Shown: positions 60,469 through 64,000 of the stretch, one piece after another
How positions within the stretch are numbered: the first letter of the stretch is position 1
Layout: each line of letters begins with the position of its first letter
Assembly (NCBI GenBank): GCA_021208565.1
Contig: JAJOJN010000121.1
Location: 1-64,000, forward strand
DNA length: 64,000 nt
Source of the DNA: Nitrincola sp.
GTDB lineage: Bacteria; Pseudomonadota; Gammaproteobacteria; Pseudomonadales; Balneatricaceae
Direction of reading: 5' to 3'
Made by a program: the position numbers and the translations under genes
The notes under the pieces: model-generated
Seen by the model: only the letters and a program-made list of their open reading frames with translations
Database searches by the model: none
What the model was told of the DNA's origin: nothing

Positions 60469-61080
60469 GTGAAAACATCCGTTGATGCTGCTAATCAATT
60501 GTTAGTCATTGATAATTATGACAGTTTTACTTGGAATCTGGTCCACTACTTACGTGAGTTGGGGCAGCAAGTCATTATTTTTCGAAATGATGAATTATCG
60601 ATACAACAAATCGTTGATCTTGCACCGCGTCAGATACTGATCTCTCCAGGCCCTTGTACACCAAATGAAGCCGGGATTTCACTACAACTGGTCAGTGAGC
60701 TGGCAAGTCAGTTTTCTATATTGGGTGTTTGTCTGGGACATCAGACCATAGGTCAGGCGTTTGGAGGGCAAGTGGTTAGAGCTAAGCAGGTAATGCATGG
60801 AAAAACATCACTTGTCTATCATAAAAATCTAGGCGTTTTTGAGGAGTTGCCGAATCCGATACGTGTAACTCGCTATCACTCTCTGGTACTGGATGCATCC
60901 AGTCTTCCAGATTGCCTTGAAATCACCGCTTGGACTCAGAATGAAGAGGGTGAGTTAGATGAGGTGATGGGTGTGCGCCACCGTGACTTCAAGATTGAAG
61001 GGGTGCAGTTTCATCCAGAAGCGATATTGACCGAAAGTGGGCATGGGTTACTGGCTAACTTTTTACGACATCACAAATAA
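60469..61080 (+). CDS. trpG: Anthranilate synthase glutamine amidotransferase TrpG
   Basis: Supplies ammonia from glutamine to TrpE in tryptophan synthesis. The oxyanion/catalytic region is [16 protein letters not shown] with the nucleophile Cys, and [18 protein letters not shown] carries the His-Glu pair. [17 protein letters not shown] is the N-terminus. The 203-residue length suits TrpG/PabA. No trpE is beside it, as in pseudomonads, so it may serve both TrpE and PabB. GTG start at 60469 with AAGG upstream; an in-frame alternative is not apparent. Confidence 0.94.
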   Translation: MKTSVDAANQLLVIDNYDSFTWNLVHYLRELGQQVIIFRNDELSIQQIVDLAPRQILISPGPCTPNEAGISLQLVSELASQFSILGVCLGHQTIGQAFGGQVVRAKQVMHGKTSLVYHKNLGVFEELPNPIRVTRYHSLVLDASSLPDCLEITAWTQNEEGELDEVMGVRHRDFKIEGVQFHPEAILTESGHGLLANFLRHHK

Positions 61081-61131
61081 TAAAGATGAAGAGCAAAACA
61101 TCGGTAAAACATCGATAGGAGAGAGGCAGAA

Positions 61132-62175
61132 ATGCAAATACAAGAAGCACTAAGTTGGGTGGTGGATCATTTGGATTTAAGCCGTGCTCAAATGGTTGAT
61201 GTGATGCGGCAAATCATGACTGGGCAGTGCAATGATGCTCAAATGGGCGCGTTTCTGGTTGCGTTGCGCATGAAAAGTGAGTCCATTGATGAAATCGCTG
61301 GCGCCGCACAAGTCATGCGAGAGCTGGCTACGCCAGTAAAAACTAAAGCAACAGGTTTGGTTGATATTGTTGGAACCGGTGGAGATGGCGCTAATCTTTT
61401 TAATATTTCTTCCGCGTCTTCTTTTGTGGCTGCCGCGTCGGGTGCTTACATCGCGAAGCATGGCAATCGTGCGGTGTCTTCAAGTAGTGGTAGTGCGGAC
61501 TTACTTGAAGCAGCAGGTATCAATCTTAATCTAACAGCTGATCAGGTGGCGGCCTGTATTGATCAGGTAGGCGTTGGTTTTATGTTTGCGCCTGCTCATC
61601 ATGGTGCTATGAAGCATGCCATCGGTGTCCGTAAAGCGCTGGGTATTCGCACGATATTTAATATTTTAGGGCCGATGACTAATCCAGCGGGAGTGAAGCG
61701 TTTAGTGATCGGGGTTTTCAGTAAGCCTTTATGTCGACCTATGGCTGAAGTAATGCAGCAGTTAGGTGCTGAGCATGTGATGGTGGTTCATGCGGACGAT
61801 GGTTTAGATGAGATCAGTTTAGCGACTGCAACACATGTGGCCGAGTTACATCAAGGGCATGTCAAAGAGTACAGTATTACTCCAGAAGCGCTGGGCGTTG
61901 AAAGTCAAAGTTTGATCGGATTAGAAGTCAAGGCGCCCGGCGATTCCTTAAGGCTTATTCAATTAGCCTTCTCCTCCAGTCAAGAGCCTTTGGCAAGAAA
62001 GGCGCGCTCGATTATTGCATTGAACGCGGGTGCGGCCATTTGGTTGGCTGGTCAGGCGGACAGTCACTCAGATGGCGTGGCTAAAGCTATAGCCGTCATG
62101 AGTGATGGGTCAGCTGCGCAAAAAATGGCTGCCCTAGCCGAATTTAGTCAACAGTTTAACGAGACAGAAGTATGA
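61132..62175 (+). CDS. trpD: Anthranilate phosphoribosyltransferase TrpD
   Basis: Transfers phosphoribose from PRPP to anthranilate. The substrate motif is [20 protein letters not shown], with [19 protein letters not shown] next and [19 protein letters not shown] downstream. Length 347 residues. An AGGAGAGAGG-like leader precedes ATG 61132. The stop overlaps trpC by four bases, so they are translated together. Confidence 0.97.
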   Translation: MQIQEALSWVVDHLDLSRAQMVDVMRQIMTGQCNDAQMGAFLVALRMKSESIDEIAGAAQVMRELATPVKTKATGLVDIVGTGGDGANLFNISSASSFVAAASGAYIAKHGNRAVSSSSGSADLLEAAGINLNLTADQVAACIDQVGVGFMFAPAHHGAMKHAIGVRKALGIRTIFNILGPMTNPAGVKRLVIGVFSKPLCRPMAEVMQQLGAEHVMVVHADDGLDEISLATATHVAELHQGHVKEYSITPEALGVESQSLIGLEVKAPGDSLRLIQLAFSSSQEPLARKARSIIALNAGAAIWLAGQADSHSDGVAKAIAVMSDGSAAQKMAALAEFSQQFNETEV

Positions 62176-62981
62176 ACGATACCCCGACGATCTTAAAAAA
62201 GATCATACAACGCAAGCATGAGGAAGTGGCTGAGCGTTCGGCTCAGGTCTCTATTGAACAGCTAAAAGCAACGATTGAACAACAAAAAGGCACTGATAAA
62301 GATCCGCGTGGCTTTGTTCGAGCGATTGAAGCCTCCTTAGCGATGGGAAGATCAGCCATTATTGCAGAAGCCAAAAAAGCCAGTCCGTCAAAAGGTGTCA
62401 TCCGAGAGGATTTTGATCCAGCCGCAATAGCGCAAAGTTATGAAAAAGCAGGGGCGAGTTGCTTATCGGTGTTAACCGATGTGGATTTTTTTATGGGATC
62501 AGATCGCAATCTTGAGTTGGCCAGAGCGGCTTGTACTTTACCGGTCATACGCAAGGACTTTATTGTTGATCCTTATCAGATTTACGAGGCGAGAACCCTC
62601 GGTGCTGATTGCATTCTATTGATTGTGGCTGCATTGAATGACGCGCAATTACAAAGCTTATCTGAGCTGACTCAGTCGCTGGGTATGGATGTATTGGTTG
62701 AGGTTCATGGCGCTAATGAGTTAGCGCGTGCATTGACGTTGAATACTCGATTAATCGGTATCAATAATAGAGACTTACATAGTTTTGACGTGTCTCTTAA
62801 TAACACCTTTGATTTGCTCTCTCTAATACCTGAGGATCGAATCGTTGTTACCGAAAGTGGCATTAATACCCTTGATGATATTACTCAAATGCGGGCTCAT
62901 GGTGTGCACAGCTTCTTAGTGGGTGAATCTTTTATGAGGGCGGATGATCCTGGCGAGAAGCTAAAAGGACTGTTTTTCTAA
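62172..62981 (+). CDS. trpC: Indole-3-glycerol-phosphate synthase TrpC
   Basis: Closes the indole ring in tryptophan synthesis. Family motifs are [16 protein letters not shown] near residue 62, [44 protein letters not shown] and [13 protein letters not shown]. The single-domain length of 269 residues shows no TrpF fusion. It ends the trpGDC run; no trp attenuator-like leader was seen upstream of trpG. Confidence 0.97.
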   Translation: MNDTPTILKKIIQRKHEEVAERSAQVSIEQLKATIEQQKGTDKDPRGFVRAIEASLAMGRSAIIAEAKKASPSKGVIREDFDPAAIAQSYEKAGASCLSVLTDVDFFMGSDRNLELARAACTLPVIRKDFIVDPYQIYEARTLGADCILLIVAALNDAQLQSLSELTQSLGMDVLVEVHGANELARALTLNTRLIGINNRDLHSFDVSLNNTFDLLSLIPEDRIVVTESGINTLDDITQMRAHGVHSFLVGESFMRADDPGEKLKGLFF

Positions 62982-63020
62982 GCCTAATATCAATAAATCG
63001 GATAGCTTTTGGAGAAATTC

Positions 63021-63422
63021 ATGCAGGCCAAAGTCGAGTGGAATGGTGATCTTCGTTTTAATGCAACCAGTGGTAGTGGCTTTAATGTCATGATTGATGC
63101 CGACCTAGAGCAAGGGCCAAGACCTATGGAGCTGATCCTAATGGGGCTTGGTGGATGTACTAGTTATGATGTGGTGCAGATTTTGAAAAAGTCTCGTCAG
63201 CAAGTGACAGGCTGCCGAGCTGAGATCACCTCAGAGAGAGCGGATGCTGTTCCGGCTGTGTTTACTAAAATACATGTGCATTTTGTGGTTGAGGGTGAGG
63301 CGTTAAAGCCTGCCTTGGTGGAACGTGCCGTTAAATTATCGGCAGAGCAGTATTGTTCGGCGTCATTGATGCTTGAGCGTGGTGGTGTCGAGATAACACA
63401 TAGTTTCGAAATCGTCCAATAG
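63021..63422 (+). CDS. OsmC-family protein
   Basis: An OsmC/Ohr-fold protein of about 133 residues. The two redox cysteines are in LGGCTSYDVVQI and AEQYCSASLML, so peroxide or thiol chemistry is likely; the glycine-rich PMELILMGLGGC is typical of the YhfA-like branch. ATG 63021 follows TTGGAGA and is preferred to an in-frame TTG upstream. It lies 39 bases after trpC and before the rpsF promoter. Confidence 0.92.
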   Translation: MQAKVEWNGDLRFNATSGSGFNVMIDADLEQGPRPMELILMGLGGCTSYDVVQILKKSRQQVTGCRAEITSERADAVPAVFTKIHVHFVVEGEALKPALVERAVKLSAEQYCSASLMLERGGVEITHSFEIVQ

Positions 63423-63426
63423 TGGA

Positions 63427-63455
63427 TTGTGGTTGTTCAGCGAGTCGCGTATAAT
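63427..63455 (+). promoter_or_regulatory. Sigma-70 promoter of rpsF
   Basis: TTGTGG at 63427-63432, a 17-base spacer, and a perfect TATAAT at 63450-63455. It lies in the 115-base gap after the OsmC-like gene and would drive the rpsF-rpsR ribosomal protein operon. Confidence 0.8.
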
Positions 63456-63479
63456 TCCGACTCCGTTTTATTTGTTCAA

Positions 63480-63532
63480 CTCCTTGCTTCCTATCACATG
63501 GGGTGATATGGGGGCTGTAAAACCGTAAGGAG
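63480..63532 (+). promoter_or_regulatory. Candidate S6:S18 autoregulatory leader of rpsF
   Basis: In the leader, CTCCTT (63480-63485) pairs with AAGGAG (63527-63532), which overlaps the ribosome-binding site. CCG (63523-63525) sits just before the closing strand, and an inner helix TATCAC/GTGATA lies at 63492-63497 and 63503-63508. This resembles the known S6:S18-binding leader, where a CCG bulge mimics the rRNA site. The match was judged by eye. Confidence 0.5.
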
Positions 63533-63537
63533 CAAAA

Positions 63538-63958
63538 ATGCGTCACTATGAAATCGTATTTCTGGTTCATCCGAATCAGAGCGAGCAAGTTCCAGCTATG
63601 TTGGAGCGTTACAAAAAACTTGATCGAAGGTGCTGAAGGTAAGATCCACCGTCTAGAAGACTGGGGTCGTCGCCAAATGGCTTACCCGATCAACAATGCT
63701 CACAAAGCACACTATGTTCTGATGAACATCGAGTGTAACCAAGAGACTCTTGATGAGCTGGAAAGTCTTTTCCGTTACAACGATGCAGTTCTGCGTAGCA
63801 TGATTCTGCGTTGTAAAGAAGCCGTTACTGAAGTTTCTCCTATCAAAGCAGCTGAATCACGCGAAGAGCGCAAGCCTCGCCGTGAAGATCGTTCTGATCG
63901 TCAGTCACGTGACGAAGAGTCTGTTGACGATTACGAGCAAGAAACTGCAGAAGATTAA
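63538..63958 (+). CDS. rpsF: 30S ribosomal protein S6 (one frameshift)
   Basis: Binds the central domain of 16S rRNA with S18. The start [17 protein letters not shown] and [20 protein letters not shown] are typical, followed by [13 protein letters not shown]. The C-terminal tail is acidic and Arg-rich, where glutamates may be added by RimK in some species. One extra A in the AAAAAA run near 63615-63620 breaks the frame; the corrected text reads [14 protein letters not shown]. Corrected length is about 139 residues. ATG 63538 has TAAGGAGC upstream. Confidence 0.96.
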
Positions 63959-63981
63959 TCTGAATAATAGGAGAAAGATAA

Positions 63982-64000
63982 ATGGCACGTTTTTTCCGTC
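63982..64000 (+). CDS. rpsR: 30S ribosomal protein S18, first codons (cut by window end)
   Basis: After a TAGGAGAAAG ribosome site, ATG 63982 starts MARFFR, the invariant N-terminus of S18, and the window ends within it. Its place 23 bases after rpsF is the conserved rpsF-rpsR order. Confidence 0.9.

Overview
The window is chromosomal DNA from a Gammaproteobacterium. The conserved gene orders are those of pseudomonads and marine Oceanospirillales-type bacteria: sdhE-ygfX / nadB / rpoE-rseA-rseC-degP, lepA-lepB-DUF4845-rnc-era-recO-pdxJ-acpS, cysM-relA-mazG, accB-accC-prmA-DUF3426-dusB-fis-purH-purD, and trpGDC. Base composition is moderate. No plasmid, phage, transposon, CRISPR or tRNA signal was seen. 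The lineage call is an inference from synteny and protein flavour; the sequence does not name a species.

Layout: 1-1065 holds the 3' end of a 23S rRNA, a spacer, a 5S rRNA and two terminators, the second following a repeated copy of the 5S tail. 1152-7006 holds the FAD-assembly pair sdhE/ygfX, the opposing NAD-synthesis gene nadB, and the envelope-stress operon rpoE-rseA-rseC-degP, in which rseA is fused to the C-terminal domain of rseB. 7187-8581 is a membrane diguanylate cyclase. 8721-22943 is a long plus-strand housekeeping run: translation and secretion (lepA, lepB), RNA and ribosome maturation (rnc, era), repair (recO), B6 and ACP cofactors (pdxJ, acpS), cysteine synthesis (cysM), the stringent response (relA, mazG), anaplerosis (ppc) and adk.

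22981-29352 is the accessory-looking part: a TetR regulator divergent from an N-methylproline-demethylase-like flavoprotein, a tiny Lys-rich protein, arfB, a PNPOx-like protein divergent from a MocR regulator, and a PEBP-family protein. 29496-41345 is mostly minus strand: rlmB (plus strand), ackA-pta, hinT, purD-purH, fis-dusB, a DUF3426 protein, prmA, accC-accB and aroQ. 41632-47139 holds an orphan ParA-like ATPase and a tolC-hlyD-permease-permease efflux operon without a visible ATPase gene. 47254-64000 covers base salvage (hpt, upp, uraA), ppa, fbp, mpl-ubiX-tsaB-uppP-rsmJ, plsB-slyX, a membrane-anchored cold-shock protein, an M48 lipoprotein protease, trpGDC, an OsmC-like protein, and rpsF with the first bases of rpsR.

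A caution for every user: about 28 genes carry one or more single-base frameshifts, about 39 in all, mostly in homopolymer runs. Many are in genes that are normally essential (adk, accC, lepB, uppP, rpsF). The simplest reading is sequencing error, not gene decay, so these genes are annotated as single CDS spans and each shift is noted. In most cases, correcting the shifts gives a protein of the family's normal length.
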